From contig VBHI01000199.1 in NCBI GenBank assembly GCA_005881495.1, positions 1 through 64,000 on the forward strand: a DNA stretch of 64,000 bases, in the 5' to 3' direction. Below the pieces are notes generated by a model. The model had not been told where the DNA came from. It saw only the letters and a program-made list of their open reading frames with translations, and did not search any database. The position numbers and the translations under genes are program-made. This stretch comes from Chloroflexota bacterium (lineage in GTDB: Bacteria; Chloroflexota; Ktedonobacteria; Ktedonobacterales; Ktedonobacteraceae). The stretch's first letter is position 1. The number at the start of each line of letters is the position of its first letter. This document shows, in pieces, positions 45,137-54,705 of this stretch.

Positions 45137-46651
45137 CTAGCCGTGGGAGTTTCCGGGGGCCTCCCATAACCAACGAATGGCTCTGATGCGAGAAGGTGAT
45201 GAAGTGACATGACCCTTTCGACGCCGCGTAACGTCCCGGCGTATACGCGGGGAGCCAAAGGGGCCTTCGGACTTCCCCTGTTCTATAGCATCAAGCAGGT
45301 CAAGAAACTGGTTCACGCTTTGAGCCACACCTTCTACCATAAGATATCCCGTTGGCTTTACCGCATCTCCCACCAGGTACAGGCCTTGTATCGCCGTTTC
45401 CGGAGCAACATCTTCTCCCTGCGCGACACGATTGACGGGCCACTCACCGCGGTAGGCACTCATGGTGAGGATGCGAGAGTGCTTCTCAAATAATTCGCCA
45501 AATAACATGCGTAAATCGGCCAACGCCAGCGCTTTTTCTTCTTCAATATTGTCGCTCTGTATCACCTGGTGGCTGATCAAGAGATGTTTCCCGGGTGGAG
45601 CTAGCCGAGGGTCACAGTTGGTTGGCTGCACCATGCCAGCAATACGTTTCGTATCCAGGCAATACATGATGCCTTTATGGGGAATCAACGAGATATCACT
45701 CAGGATATGTACCTTGAGTCCCTGGGCCACACCAAAGTCTGCCTCCCCATTGCTGTGAGCACTGTTGGGGACAGCCCCCAATAGGTCCACGAGAGGCGGC
45801 TCTTCGCACTGTTTTAGTACCTGAGCCTGTGTTAACTGCCGGCTGTTTAAAAGCGCATTCGTTGCTCGTGGACCAATATCACTGACCACGATTGGCGCAT
45901 GTAGCAACGACTCTTCACCATTTGCTTTGTCGCGGACACGAACGCCGTTTACCTGGCCATCAACTGTAAGAATCTCCATGACGTCATGGCGCAGACGAAG
46001 TTCCGCGCACCGCTCAAGAAGACGCCGCTCTAGTTCGCCTATCAAGGCTGCGCAGCCTCCTTCGACAATACCGGGAGCGCCATGCAGGAACATATTTTTG
46101 GTGATTTTGATAACTTCCGCCGTTGTTACCTGATGCAATTCAAGACTGAGAGCGAAACGCGAGATACGCTCAAAGAATGCAGTTAATTCCCGGTTGCGGT
46201 TGACGTCAATATAGCGCGCCAACCAGGTATCGAATGGAAGATCGCGTTCTTCTTGGGGAAGGCGACGAATAAACATCAAATACCCGACACGGGTAAACCA
46301 GAAGAATTGGCGCGTGCCGAGGAACTTGAACGTGCCCAATAAGCCGCGCGAGCGATACTGCTTGCCATGAACATGAAAGGAGCCAAAGACATCGGCGTCA
46401 AGAAAGTGATGAGGTATGCGCAGGCGACGCAGCATTCCGGCAAGTACGCCGCTACTGCCAAAGGGCACCATGTGTACAGCTCCCGTACTGACCTGTACGC
46501 CCTGAAACGTTTTTGCGGTGAAACGTCCGCCACAATGTGGCAGTCTCTCTAAGACGATCACCCGCATATTCCGCTGCACTAGCTGTGCAGCACTGAGCAG
46601 ACCACCCAGTCCCGCACCAATGACAATCGCATCATATGTTTGTTCTTGCAT
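45137..46651 (-). CDS. phytoene desaturase-like FAD-dependent oxidoreductase
   Basis: 504 residues from ATG 46651 (MQEQTYDAIVIGAGLGGLLS); 15 codons upstream are open but unneeded. The dinucleotide motif IGAGLGG...LERLPHCGGR and the C-terminal FAD motif GLYLVGDAVKPTGYLMVEGV mark the CrtI/amine-oxidase flavoprotein superfamily. The middle (about 100-330) is divergent, so the substrate may be a carotenoid, a prenyl lipid or an amine. No carotenoid genes are nearby. About 40 basic residues close the protein (RRRKGHVTSSPSRIRAIRWL). Confidence 0.8.
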   Translation of the reverse strand: MQEQTYDAIVIGAGLGGLLSAAQLVQRNMRVIVLERLPHCGGRFTAKTFQGVQVSTGAVHMVPFGSSGVLAGMLRRLRIPHHFLDADVFGSFHVHGKQYRSRGLLGTFKFLGTRQFFWFTRVGYLMFIRRLPQEERDLPFDTWLARYIDVNRNRELTAFFERISRFALSLELHQVTTAEVIKITKNMFLHGAPGIVEGGCAALIGELERRLLERCAELRLRHDVMEILTVDGQVNGVRVRDKANGEESLLHAPIVVSDIGPRATNALLNSRQLTQAQVLKQCEEPPLVDLLGAVPNSAHSNGEADFGVAQGLKVHILSDISLIPHKGIMYCLDTKRIAGMVQPTNCDPRLAPPGKHLLISHQVIQSDNIEEEKALALADLRMLFGELFEKHSRILTMSAYRGEWPVNRVAQGEDVAPETAIQGLYLVGDAVKPTGYLMVEGVAQSVNQFLDLLDAIEQGKSEGPFGSPRIRRDVTRRRKGHVTSSPSRIRAIRWLWEAPGNSHG

Positions 46652-46795
46652 GAACCTATCTCGTGAAATATCGATTGATAAAAACGAACATAGCACCTAC
46701 AAAGGCTGCCACTACATCTATTTTTGTCCAAAGCGACATGTAGCGGCACCCCTCGAAGATGCTATGTCCGCGTCCAGAGTAAACCAGGCTAGTTA

Positions 46796-48220
46796 TTACT
46801 TATCCTCCCCGATCAGGCCGCGCAAGAGGCTATTGCATTCAGCCAGAGTGTTGAGAACGTTCTGGTGCATTTGGAAGACTTTGTTCAGTTCACGAGCCCT
46901 ACGCGCAAGTTTCGTCACGTACTCAATGTCACGTGGGTTATTTTGGACATCTTCCATGAGTTGGGTCAACTCAGCCCAGGAAAGCGCTTCGCGGCTTCGC
47001 GCCACGTCAGCTATGGTGTTATTCATCCGGTCAGAGACACGGCGAACTCCCGTGCGAAGCTGATTGGCTGCCTGGGCAACTTCTGTTTCATGATTACGGA
47101 CAGCATCCTGGGTTGCGTTCAACTGTTCCTGTAACGACATGACTTGCCCATCAAGTGTTGATAGCGCAGCCATTAAGGGTGCTATATCCGGGAGTGTCGG
47201 CTGAGGAATATTGGTAAGGCTGCTAAAAGTGATGCCTATATCCTGAGGCGGTGTTGATGGAACCGGTGATGCTGGTGATGAAGGAGTCTGCGCGACCGCA
47301 GGTCTTGCTACGGCGAGAACTCCAGGCACAGCTTCGATTTCAGCAAGAGCAGGTGATGGTGACACCTCTTTTGCCGCTGGCGTTGCCGGCTCAGGTGGAT
47401 TGGCAGGTAGCTGTACAGCTTCCGCGGTACCATTATCCATTGAGTTCGTGCTAAAATCGTCGCTAGCTGCTGCTGTCACTAATTGATCCTCCTGTGTACG
47501 ATAGGTCAGCTCTTGATCGGGATTGAACTGTACCGCTATTGTTGGCATTTCGGAAAGATTATTGTCAGCCAGGGCGGCAGCAGAAGCGGAGGAACCGAAT
47601 CCCCGGAAGATCAACTCGTGTTCTCCGATACCTACATGGTCACCGTCTTGCAACACATGCGTTGCCATCTCATCAAGTTGCTGCCCATTGACAAAGGTAC
47701 CATTGGCGCTGCGCTCATCATGCAGGATATATTTTCCATTCTCGTAGGTTACAGTGGCATGACGACGCGAGGTCAGTTTGTCTTTTGAGAGCAATATATC
47801 GCTATTCGGAGCACGACCAATAGAAATTTCGGGCTTCTCGAGTACATATTCCTGTAGGACTTCACCATTGTCAGCACGCAAGATAAACCTGGCAGGATGT
47901 TCAATGGTTGCCGATGCTATCGAAGTTGCCTGGCCCGCGCTTTGCGTTGCATTCGTCCCAAAAGCAGTCGGCGGCTCAAAACCGCTACTCGAGATGGTGG
48001 GAGCGGCGGTATCAGACCAATTTGTTCCAGAAGAGACAGGCGTAGAACCCTGATCCTGTACTGACGGCGTCCAGCCATCTTGGGCCGGAAGTGTGGCTTC
48101 GCCAACGACAGGCTTGGCCTGCGGTTGAGAAGAGGGTGTCAGGCGATTGCCACAATTCAAGCAAAAATTATCACCAGGCCGAGTCTCGGCACCACAGTAG
48201 GGGCATGTACTAGCCATCAT
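46796..48220 (-). CDS. zinc-ribbon and FHA domain protein
   Basis: 474 residues. Zinc ribbon CPYCGAETRPGDNFCLNCG at about 6-24, disordered linker, then an FHA domain at about 115-205 with the phosphothreonine-binding set: ISIGRAPNSDILL, SRRHATV, and NGTFVNGQQL. A second Pro/Ala linker is followed by a helical, probably coiled-coil tail (about 345-474). No membrane helix, so it is a cytoplasmic adaptor that would bind threonine-phosphorylated partners of Ser/Thr kinases. AGGGAGG precedes the ATG. A lipoprotein gene lies just upstream on the same strand. Confidence 0.8.
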   Translation of the reverse strand: MMASTCPYCGAETRPGDNFCLNCGNRLTPSSQPQAKPVVGEATLPAQDGWTPSVQDQGSTPVSSGTNWSDTAAPTISSSGFEPPTAFGTNATQSAGQATSIASATIEHPARFILRADNGEVLQEYVLEKPEISIGRAPNSDILLSKDKLTSRRHATVTYENGKYILHDERSANGTFVNGQQLDEMATHVLQDGDHVGIGEHELIFRGFGSSASAAALADNNLSEMPTIAVQFNPDQELTYRTQEDQLVTAAASDDFSTNSMDNGTAEAVQLPANPPEPATPAAKEVSPSPALAEIEAVPGVLAVARPAVAQTPSSPASPVPSTPPQDIGITFSSLTNIPQPTLPDIAPLMAALSTLDGQVMSLQEQLNATQDAVRNHETEVAQAANQLRTGVRRVSDRMNNTIADVARSREALSWAELTQLMEDVQNNPRDIEYVTKLARRARELNKVFQMHQNVLNTLAECNSLLRGLIGEDK

Positions 48221-48319
48221 AAAAGTTCCTCCCTGTTAAGGTACGTCGCACTGTATGTACACGTACTAACGAAAAAACTGTTGCCATTATATCAGAAATA
48301 AGCAGAAAGAGTCGAGTCT

Positions 48320-49093
48320 CTAGGCAACAGGTACCCATTCGACGTTGGGCCGCAATGCATCAAAAAGCTTTTTTAAAGAAGTCTCACTCCCCTTCATTGA
48401 AAAAACGACGTTGGTATCGTCCTTAGCGCCAGTGCACAGTAGTATTGGGACTTGTGTCGGGCTAGGAGTTACTCCAGGAGTACCAGGACTGGGTGTCGAC
48501 ACACCTTTTGATGAAGTACACTGAAAATCACGGCTGTTTGTGCGCATTGGGGCCTCTGATAGGCTTAATGGGCTACCATCGGGCAGCAGGTACCCAATGA
48601 TAAAGTTGCCACCAAAGATAGGGTCGTGCACAGTCCCCGAAGCGCTCAATAGGCATGTCTTCGCCGGCAACATTGCCGGCAAAAAGACGGTGAAACCAAG
48701 ATTTGGTTCGACTTGAGACCAGTCGGTGATGGTGGTTGGTGCTCCAATCGATACTGGAGTGGGACTCGTGGTGGCTGTAGCCGTCGCAGTACTGCTTGTT
48801 GCAGCAGAGGCTGTCGCAGTTACTGTAGCCGTGGGAGCAGCGCTAGCGGGCGTCACTGTCACGGGAGCATGTTCATCGCGAAAAACAATGAATGCTTTAT
48901 TGCACCATTGTAGTTTTGTTAATGCTACTTGAGACGGCGTAGGTTTGCTAGTCGGTGTCGTTTTGCCTAACCCACCAAAATTCAAACCTGAACATGACGC
49001 CAGAAAAAAACTAAACAACAGCAGGCATGTGGAGATCAGTAGCCATACATGTCGCAGACGCTTTACAAATGATGAAGCCTGAGGCACAAACAT
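48320..49093 (-). CDS. lipoprotein with Thr/Ala-rich linker, hypothetical
   Basis: 257 residues from ATG 49093, which has AAGGAG at good spacing; the frame before it is open but non-coding. A basic start and hydrophobic helix end in the lipobox L-A-S-C, so the protein should be lipid-anchored outside the membrane. A Thr/Ala/Ser-rich linker follows (about 75-115). The C-terminal domain has four cysteines (KTCLLSASG, DFQCTS, LLCTGAKDD) and a TPSPGTPGVTPSPT segment. No family recognised. The 308 bp upstream, between this gene and dnaA, contain no gene. Confidence 0.65.
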   Translation of the reverse strand: MFVPQASSFVKRLRHVWLLISTCLLLFSFFLASCSGLNFGGLGKTTPTSKPTPSQVALTKLQWCNKAFIVFRDEHAPVTVTPASAAPTATVTATASAATSSTATATATTSPTPVSIGAPTTITDWSQVEPNLGFTVFLPAMLPAKTCLLSASGTVHDPIFGGNFIIGYLLPDGSPLSLSEAPMRTNSRDFQCTSSKGVSTPSPGTPGVTPSPTQVPILLCTGAKDDTNVVFSMKGSETSLKKLFDALRPNVEWVPVA

Positions 49094-49407
49094 AAAAAAC
49101 TCCTTAACAACCCAGGATACGCCCATATAGCAATTGTAACGTTCCATTCAGCAAGATGGTAAATATCTCGTGAGCGCTTTTTGGCCTAGTATACAGTAAA
49201 TACGACAGAAAAATAGTGAGATAGCTCTCAAATTGGTACTATAAGTGGGGTTTACTTTGGTTTGATTTAGTGCTACCATTACCTCCTGCCATCTAAATAT
49301 TTTATGAATATACAAGCTTTTTCTGTCCTGGTGACTTCTATTCTACTAAACTATACAACGCACGAAAATGCTATCTGATACAAAGTAATTCCGAAGAGGT
49401 AGTGCGC

Positions 49408-50988
49408 GTGAATGCGAAACAGATCTGGCAAACAACATTAGAGCGATTACAAGCAAGAGTTCAGCCAGCCGTCTTTACAACCTGGTTTCAGGGTACATAT
49501 GCACATTCCTTTCAGGGCGGTGTTTTTGTCGTGCATGTACCTACGACATTTGCCAAAGCACACCTGGAAGGACGTTTCATTGATGTAATCCGTTCAATTC
49601 TCTCGGAAATCACTGGAGGTCCTGTAGAGGTGCAGTTCGTGGTGGCAAAAGAGGTGCCCGCCAAGCAACCAGACGATCTACCTGGCATGCAGCCTCTCAG
49701 CGGGAAACGACCATATCGCCTACCCAGAAATCGCCCGGTCAAATTGAAGCAGGATAAATATAGTTCTCTTATCAGCGGAGTAGACGAACCTTTGACTTCG
49801 CCCATAGCGATGAACTCTCTCGCACCAGCCGCTCCCCACCCAATTGCGCATCGCAGCGCGGATAACATTGAACAAAGTCCAGGCAGCTTCCAGAGCTACC
49901 CTCAAAGGCAACAACCGGTGCAAGAGCAAAAGAAGCAGGGAGCAGTATCGCTCCCGCGTGACGGCGAAGGATTGTTGATCCCACGCTATACCTTTGATGC
50001 ATTTATTGTAGGTAAATCCAATCAGCTCGCTCACGCAGCCTCGCTGGCAGTGGCAGAGAATCCTGGGCAGATCTACAACCCCCTTTTCTTTTATGGTGGC
50101 GTTGGCCTGGGCAAGACCCACCTGCTGCATGCCGTAGGCCATAAGGGTGAGGCAGCAGGGTTGAATGTTTTATACGTAACCTCAGAAAAATTCACGAATG
50201 AGATCATCAACGCGATCCGCACGCAAAAAACTGCGGAGTTTCGTATGAAATACCGGCAGATCGATATTCTCCTTGTGGATGACATCCAGTTCATTGCCGG
50301 AAAAGAGGCTACGGAAGAAGAATTTTTTCATACGTTTAACACGCTCTACGATGCCAACAAACAGATCGTTGTCACCAGTGATCGACCGCCTAAGGCTATT
50401 CACAGCCTACAGGATCGCCTGCGCTCGCGCTTTGAATGGGGTTTGCTGGCAGACGTTCAGCCCCCGGAGTACGAACATCGCCTGGCGATCTTGCGCTCCA
50501 AGGCAGATTTGATGCGTTTTACCATTCCGTCATCGGTAATCGAGTATATTGCGCGCCCGGAGTGCAGCAGTGTGCGGGAGCTTGAGGGTTCGCTCAATCG
50601 CGTTATAGCGTATGCGACTCTGCATGATCTACCTCTCTCGGTCAGCTTAGCGGCCAAAGCACTTGAGCACCTGTATACGGCAAGCCAGCACGTTTCAACG
50701 TTAACCATCGAACAAATCATTGATGGAGTCTGTCATTACTACAATGTTGATCCCGAACGCCTGCGGGGGAAACAGCGCGATCGCGAAATTGCCTGGCCGC
50801 GCCAGGTCGCGATGTATGTGATGCGGGAAGAGACAAGCGCTTCGCTGATACAAATTGGCAATACACTGGGTGGACGCGACCACACAACTATCATTCATGG
50901 CTGGGAGAAAGTCCAGACCGAGATGAAGAATAATGATCAGATTCGCCGCGAGATCGCGCGGCTGCTGGAGATGCTCAGGGATCAATAA
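49408..50988 (+). CDS. dnaA: chromosomal replication initiator protein DnaA
   Basis: Origin-binding AAA+ initiator, 526 residues. Domain I (I-W-Q-T-T-L-E-R-L...F-T-T-W-F-Q) is followed by a long Pro/Gln linker. Domain III has Walker A GGVGLGKTHLLHAVG, Walker B LLVDDIQFIAGKEATEEEFFHTFN and sensor VVTSDRPPK. Domain IV ends with the DNA-binding signature GRDHTTIIHGWEKV. GTG 49408 is favoured since AGAGG lies 8 bases upstream; GTG 49402 is too close. No TTATCCACA-type DnaA boxes are visible in 49094-49407 and no dnaN follows, so this may not mark the origin, or a second dnaA exists elsewhere. Confidence 0.95.
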   Translation: MNAKQIWQTTLERLQARVQPAVFTTWFQGTYAHSFQGGVFVVHVPTTFAKAHLEGRFIDVIRSILSEITGGPVEVQFVVAKEVPAKQPDDLPGMQPLSGKRPYRLPRNRPVKLKQDKYSSLISGVDEPLTSPIAMNSLAPAAPHPIAHRSADNIEQSPGSFQSYPQRQQPVQEQKKQGAVSLPRDGEGLLIPRYTFDAFIVGKSNQLAHAASLAVAENPGQIYNPLFFYGGVGLGKTHLLHAVGHKGEAAGLNVLYVTSEKFTNEIINAIRTQKTAEFRMKYRQIDILLVDDIQFIAGKEATEEEFFHTFNTLYDANKQIVVTSDRPPKAIHSLQDRLRSRFEWGLLADVQPPEYEHRLAILRSKADLMRFTIPSSVIEYIARPECSSVRELEGSLNRVIAYATLHDLPLSVSLAAKALEHLYTASQHVSTLTIEQIIDGVCHYYNVDPERLRGKQRDREIAWPRQVAMYVMREETSASLIQIGNTLGGRDHTTIIHGWEKVQTEMKNNDQIRREIARLLEMLRDQ

Positions 50989-51038
50989 GAAGTCAAATAT
51001 TGTACGTAATAAGTAGTCACTTTTCAGGAGCTATTTTC

Positions 51039-51611
51039 ATGCAGCAACAACAATTCTCCGACTTTGATCTACTGGCGGTTTTCAGCGATGAGGCGAAGGC
51101 AGAAGTAGCGGAGGCGAAATTGCATAAAGAGGGGTTTAGCGAGGAAGAAGTTTTCCGACTGGCCTCTGATGTGATAGCCAATGGTCAGTTCCGCGAGCAT
51201 GGTCCAAACCGGGACCGCAGCTCGGTGTTCTTGCAAACCAGGCGCTCGGGTCCCAGTCCCATCATCGTTGTTCTACTCGCGGTTATCTTTGGGCTGGTAC
51301 TTGGTGTACTGATGCTTGTGGCACACTTCGCCTTTCCAACCATACCTTTGCTTATCGGAATACTCGCAGGAGTCGTGGTAGGTGTTATCCTTGGAGCAGC
51401 GATAGGGCTGCTGCGGCGTGGCCCTGTGCAGGGAGCCATCGGACAGGATATGACAAAGGTCAGCGCGGCCAGTAAAAAACCTGGGCAGGGAGAGAGAACA
51501 GTGATCGCAGTTCGTCTACCTGACGCCGGGGATGTTCCACGCAAGTCGCGCGCGCGCGCCATTTTGCTGACGAACGGGGGGAAAATCGACAGAAGCGTCG
51601 GGAGAGAGTAG
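51039..51611 (+). CDS. small membrane protein, general-stress-like
   Basis: 190 residues with two membrane helices at about 70-92 and 98-120 (PIIVVLLAVIFGLVLGVLML, then LLIGILAGVVVGVILGAAIG). The soluble N-terminus D-F-D-L-L-A-V-F-S-D-E-A-K-A-E-V-A-E-A-K-L resembles the start of DUF1269/GsiB-like stress proteins that detect changes between leaflets. The C-terminus contains the strand TVIAVRLPDAGD. ATG 51039 has AGGAG upstream. It follows dnaA by 50 bp and may share its transcript; function unknown. Confidence 0.6.
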   Translation: MQQQQFSDFDLLAVFSDEAKAEVAEAKLHKEGFSEEEVFRLASDVIANGQFREHGPNRDRSSVFLQTRRSGPSPIIVVLLAVIFGLVLGVLMLVAHFAFPTIPLLIGILAGVVVGVILGAAIGLLRRGPVQGAIGQDMTKVSAASKKPGQGERTVIAVRLPDAGDVPRKSRARAILLTNGGKIDRSVGRE

Positions 51612-51719
51612 GCTGGTGAGCAAACTACGTATGTAAGGCGTGATCAAGTTTGGTTACAGTCATGCTCTTCCTCACTAGAAGCTCTCCCATTCAGGTAACA
51701 CGCTTAACGACGTTGCCCG

Positions 51720-52295
51720 TTACACACCAATTGCTTTGAGGAGTTCATTAAAAGCTACCCTATATTGCTTAGGGGGGAGGAATGAAATGATCTGCAATAT
51801 AGCGAGATCTTCAGGTACATTACACCTTCGGTAAAGAACGGGGATAATCAGCTTTCCCGCAGGGGAATTTCTCTGTCTCCACGCCATGGCTATTTCGTCT
51901 TTAACCCAACCAGAAACTACAGCATCAGGTGAGAGTACGACAATGAAGATGGATCGTGCTGTCAGCTCTTGTGTAATCCGATGCCACCATACGTTACCCC
52001 CATTGAGACCTTCTATATCGTACCAAACAGCAGCGACATCATCTCCAAGCGCTTGATAGAGATCTTTTGCAAGATGTGCGCAAAATTCATTATCTTTACT
52101 GCTGTGACTCAGAAAAATCCGCGGCGTTTGGGTAGGAGAGATCTCTGATTGCTTAGGAGAAAATGCAGGGTATGAAACCTCCTGCTCACTTTGCGGAGTA
52201 GGTTGAATTACTTGCCTTGCTCCATCTCCAATAGTAACATTGCTGTGCTGGATATTGTTTCCTGCAATCGTATTCCGATCATTGCTATTGCCCAT
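51720..52295 (-). CDS. TIR-domain protein with N-terminal signalling motif
   Basis: 191 residues from the ATG at 52295, which has GGAG seven bases upstream (a TTG at 52307 is possible). TIR domain at about 57-190: PRIFLSHSSKD, then VWYDIEGLNGGNVWW, FIVVLSPDAVVSGWVKDEI. The Glu of KDEI stands where NADase TIRs have their catalytic Glu. The N-terminus (about 8-32) is a short motif, AGNNIQHSNVTIGDGARQVI, followed by a Pro/Ser linker. It matches the C-terminus of the upstream FHA membrane protein. Bacterial TIRs typically make signalling nucleotides or deplete NAD in defence or death responses. Confidence 0.85.
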   Translation of the reverse strand: MGNSNDRNTIAGNNIQHSNVTIGDGARQVIQPTPQSEQEVSYPAFSPKQSEISPTQTPRIFLSHSSKDNEFCAHLAKDLYQALGDDVAAVWYDIEGLNGGNVWWHRITQELTARSIFIVVLSPDAVVSGWVKDEIAMAWRQRNSPAGKLIIPVLYRRCNVPEDLAILQIISFLPPKQYRVAFNELLKAIGV

Positions 52296-52330
52296 ACAGT
52301 TCTCCAATCAGCATATCTACGCTAAAACAT

Positions 52331-54472
52331 CTACTGACTTGTCTTCCCATTTGCTTCTCCTGAACCGGATGCAGAACTTGTAAGGATAGTTTGTTTTGCC
52401 CTATCTCCAACAGCAAAGTTAGATTCTTGAAATATGTTTCCCGACACAATGACGTTGCTGTTTTGAATGGTGTCCTGCCGTGATTTCAGGTCGGTGGTAT
52501 CAATATTCCTGGTATCCAGAAAGTTTGTGATAGAGTCCAACAATTGGCGCTCAATAATTTTCACGTACATCTCTTTATCGAGCCTCTGGAAGTATAGCTG
52601 GTAATGAGATGAGCTTGCGACCTCACGCAGGCTGGTACTTGTGCCGTAGTCGAAGGCTGGATTTTCCTTGATACTATTTTCGACTCTTGTGCGCTTTCTC
52701 GCGAGGAGCTGGTCATGAAACACGTAGTTAAACACGCGCACTGGCGAACGAAGTAAGAGGAGAAAGGCCGGATAGAACGTTTGCCCAGTAATCCTCAGAA
52801 ATTTAGACATCGACAGCGTAGGCTCTATTGTATCTATCTCATGATACTCTTCTTTAACAGGCGGCAACAACTGGTAGTCCGCTTCAACGAACAAATTCTT
52901 GCCTGCCAGCTTGAAGCGAACAAAAATAGAGAGGATCATCTCCCCATCCCAGGAGGTAACGCGAACGCACTTATAGTAGCGAATATACTCCGAGGGATTT
53001 TCCTTAAAGTCATTCATGACTTTTGGAGCTACCTGTGTGTAAGGCCGTGAAAATCTGTCGGGGAGAAAATTTGTATTATCGCGAATTGATTGTCCGTTGA
53101 CATAGAGCTTATCCTCAAGGCTTATATTATTCAGGCCAAGTTTCTCTATCATCCTGGTTATCTCTTCATACAGTTCACTTATCTGAAACGCTACAGGAGT
53201 TTTTAGCATGCCATCGATCTCCTTTTTCCCCTTCGAGATATCAACAGCAAAGGACCAATCGCGAATAATCACTCCTGCTCCTGCAAAAGGCAAATAGCCA
53301 CTATACACGACGGCATTGCCATCCTGAGTGTGAAAAACATTGCGAAGCTTCTGCTCTAACTGAGGATCAAGTGACCAATTAATACCATCTGGCCTGAATC
53401 TTCCTTTTGCTAAAGATGCTGTGTTAGGCCCACTATAGCTAGCGATCTGCTCTACTAGGGTAATGATCCATGCCACCAGGAAACATGGTATCAAGAGGGG
53501 AAAGGGTAAGGAAAAAAATAAAAGTAAGAACACCTGCAGGAGAGGACGTCTAAGGGAACGAAATAACAATCCTAAGAACAATAAAGGGATAGCCAGTATG
53601 AACAGGATGACGACCAGTAGAACTGGTACGAGGTAGCTTAATTGAGAGAGTGCTTGCTGACTAAAGTAATCCGAGGGAAGAAGGACCTGCGTCACTCGCA
53701 AGAGAAGACTGGGAAAAAAGAGGGAGAATAGTAAAGCCAGCAAGGCAATGAATAAAATGAGATCGCGATAGAAGACGCGCTGTCGCGCAGCATAGCACCA
53801 CTTGGCAACTGGAATAATATCAACGCCGTATGACTCCCCCACAGCCCTATGATCTTCCTCAAACACGTTTTTGATAGCATGCTCGCGAAAATCTTCGTCG
53901 AGATGAGCTGCTGCACAGAGATAGCGCGTTGTCTCAGTATAAGGTAAGGTTATGAAGCCTGTAGGAAGAGCTTGCGAGGGAGGCGCTGGACTCTGTGCAG
54001 GGAGAGGAGGGGGAGGTGAAGGAGTGAGGAAATTTTGCGAAAGAGGAGAAAGATTCTGTGATGGGGCGGGAAGGTTCTGTGGAGGGGTAGGGAGATTTTG
54101 CGAAGGCGTGGGAAGATTCTTGGGAGTAGCGGAGATTTGCGCTCCTGGTGGCGCAGTCCAAAGGAACGTGATGTCAGATATGCCGAGAGAAACTTCGTCG
54201 CCGTCAGAAAGAATAGCATCAGCCACGCTATGCCGGTTCACCGACACAAAGCATTGTGAATCGTAGCCCTGGACAATAAACTGTTCTTGACTTATGTAGA
54301 TACGAGCATGACACGGCTGAATGGAAGGGTCAGATAGCACAATATCGTTCAAGCTCGGATCACTACCGATTCTTGTATCTTGCTTGCTTATTGAGACAGT
54401 ATTACCAACAAGTGGCCCATTGACAAATTGAAGCGAAGCGTGGGCTTGCGGAAAAAGAGTATTTATCATCAT
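52331..54472 (-). CDS. membrane FHA-domain protein with C-terminal signalling motif
   Basis: 713 residues. The FHA domain at about 12-107 has DTRIGSDPSLNDIVLSD and CHARIYI. A linker repeats P-S-Q-N-L-P about four times (120-150). Three hydrophobic segments follow at about 237-259, 279-304 and 311-340. The soluble region (about 350-665) begins with VYSGYLPFAGAGVIIRDWSF and is unassigned. The end (about 667-697) reads IQNSNVIVSGNIFQESNFAV + GDRAKQT, matching the motif at the start of the TIR protein encoded 35 bp downstream. FHA would put phosphothreonine input upstream of the TIR effector. AGGAG precedes the ATG. Confidence 0.8.
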   Translation of the reverse strand: MMINTLFPQAHASLQFVNGPLVGNTVSISKQDTRIGSDPSLNDIVLSDPSIQPCHARIYISQEQFIVQGYDSQCFVSVNRHSVADAILSDGDEVSLGISDITFLWTAPPGAQISATPKNLPTPSQNLPTPPQNLPAPSQNLSPLSQNFLTPSPPPPLPAQSPAPPSQALPTGFITLPYTETTRYLCAAAHLDEDFREHAIKNVFEEDHRAVGESYGVDIIPVAKWCYAARQRVFYRDLILFIALLALLFSLFFPSLLLRVTQVLLPSDYFSQQALSQLSYLVPVLLVVILFILAIPLLFLGLLFRSLRRPLLQVFLLLFFSLPFPLLIPCFLVAWIITLVEQIASYSGPNTASLAKGRFRPDGINWSLDPQLEQKLRNVFHTQDGNAVVYSGYLPFAGAGVIIRDWSFAVDISKGKKEIDGMLKTPVAFQISELYEEITRMIEKLGLNNISLEDKLYVNGQSIRDNTNFLPDRFSRPYTQVAPKVMNDFKENPSEYIRYYKCVRVTSWDGEMILSIFVRFKLAGKNLFVEADYQLLPPVKEEYHEIDTIEPTLSMSKFLRITGQTFYPAFLLLLRSPVRVFNYVFHDQLLARKRTRVENSIKENPAFDYGTSTSLREVASSSHYQLYFQRLDKEMYVKIIERQLLDSITNFLDTRNIDTTDLKSRQDTIQNSNVIVSGNIFQESNFAVGDRAKQTILTSSASGSGEANGKTSQ

Positions 54473-54705
54473 TCATATGCTCCTAATTACTAAATATCTT
54501 CTGTTGGAATGTTTACTTCCTTTATATATAAATAAATGCATAAAGATTCATAAAAATGCAAATTTTACATGCTTTGATACTATATGGTACTATTTCCTCC
54601 ATCCAAATTTAGGAGGAGAAGTAGGTACAGCACTGCCGGATTGCCGGACAGTCAATTTGACAATGCCCCTTCCACACGATAGTATTTCACAGAGGAGTAG
54701 AAAAT

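Noticed and set aside
49094..49407. Replication origin next to dnaA
   Set aside because: No cluster of DnaA boxes, no dnaN and no clear AT-rich repeat block were seen.
53990..54120. CRISPR-like short repeats in the FHA gene
   Set aside because: These are in-frame codon repeats for a P-S-Q-N-L-P linker inside a coding region, with no spacers.
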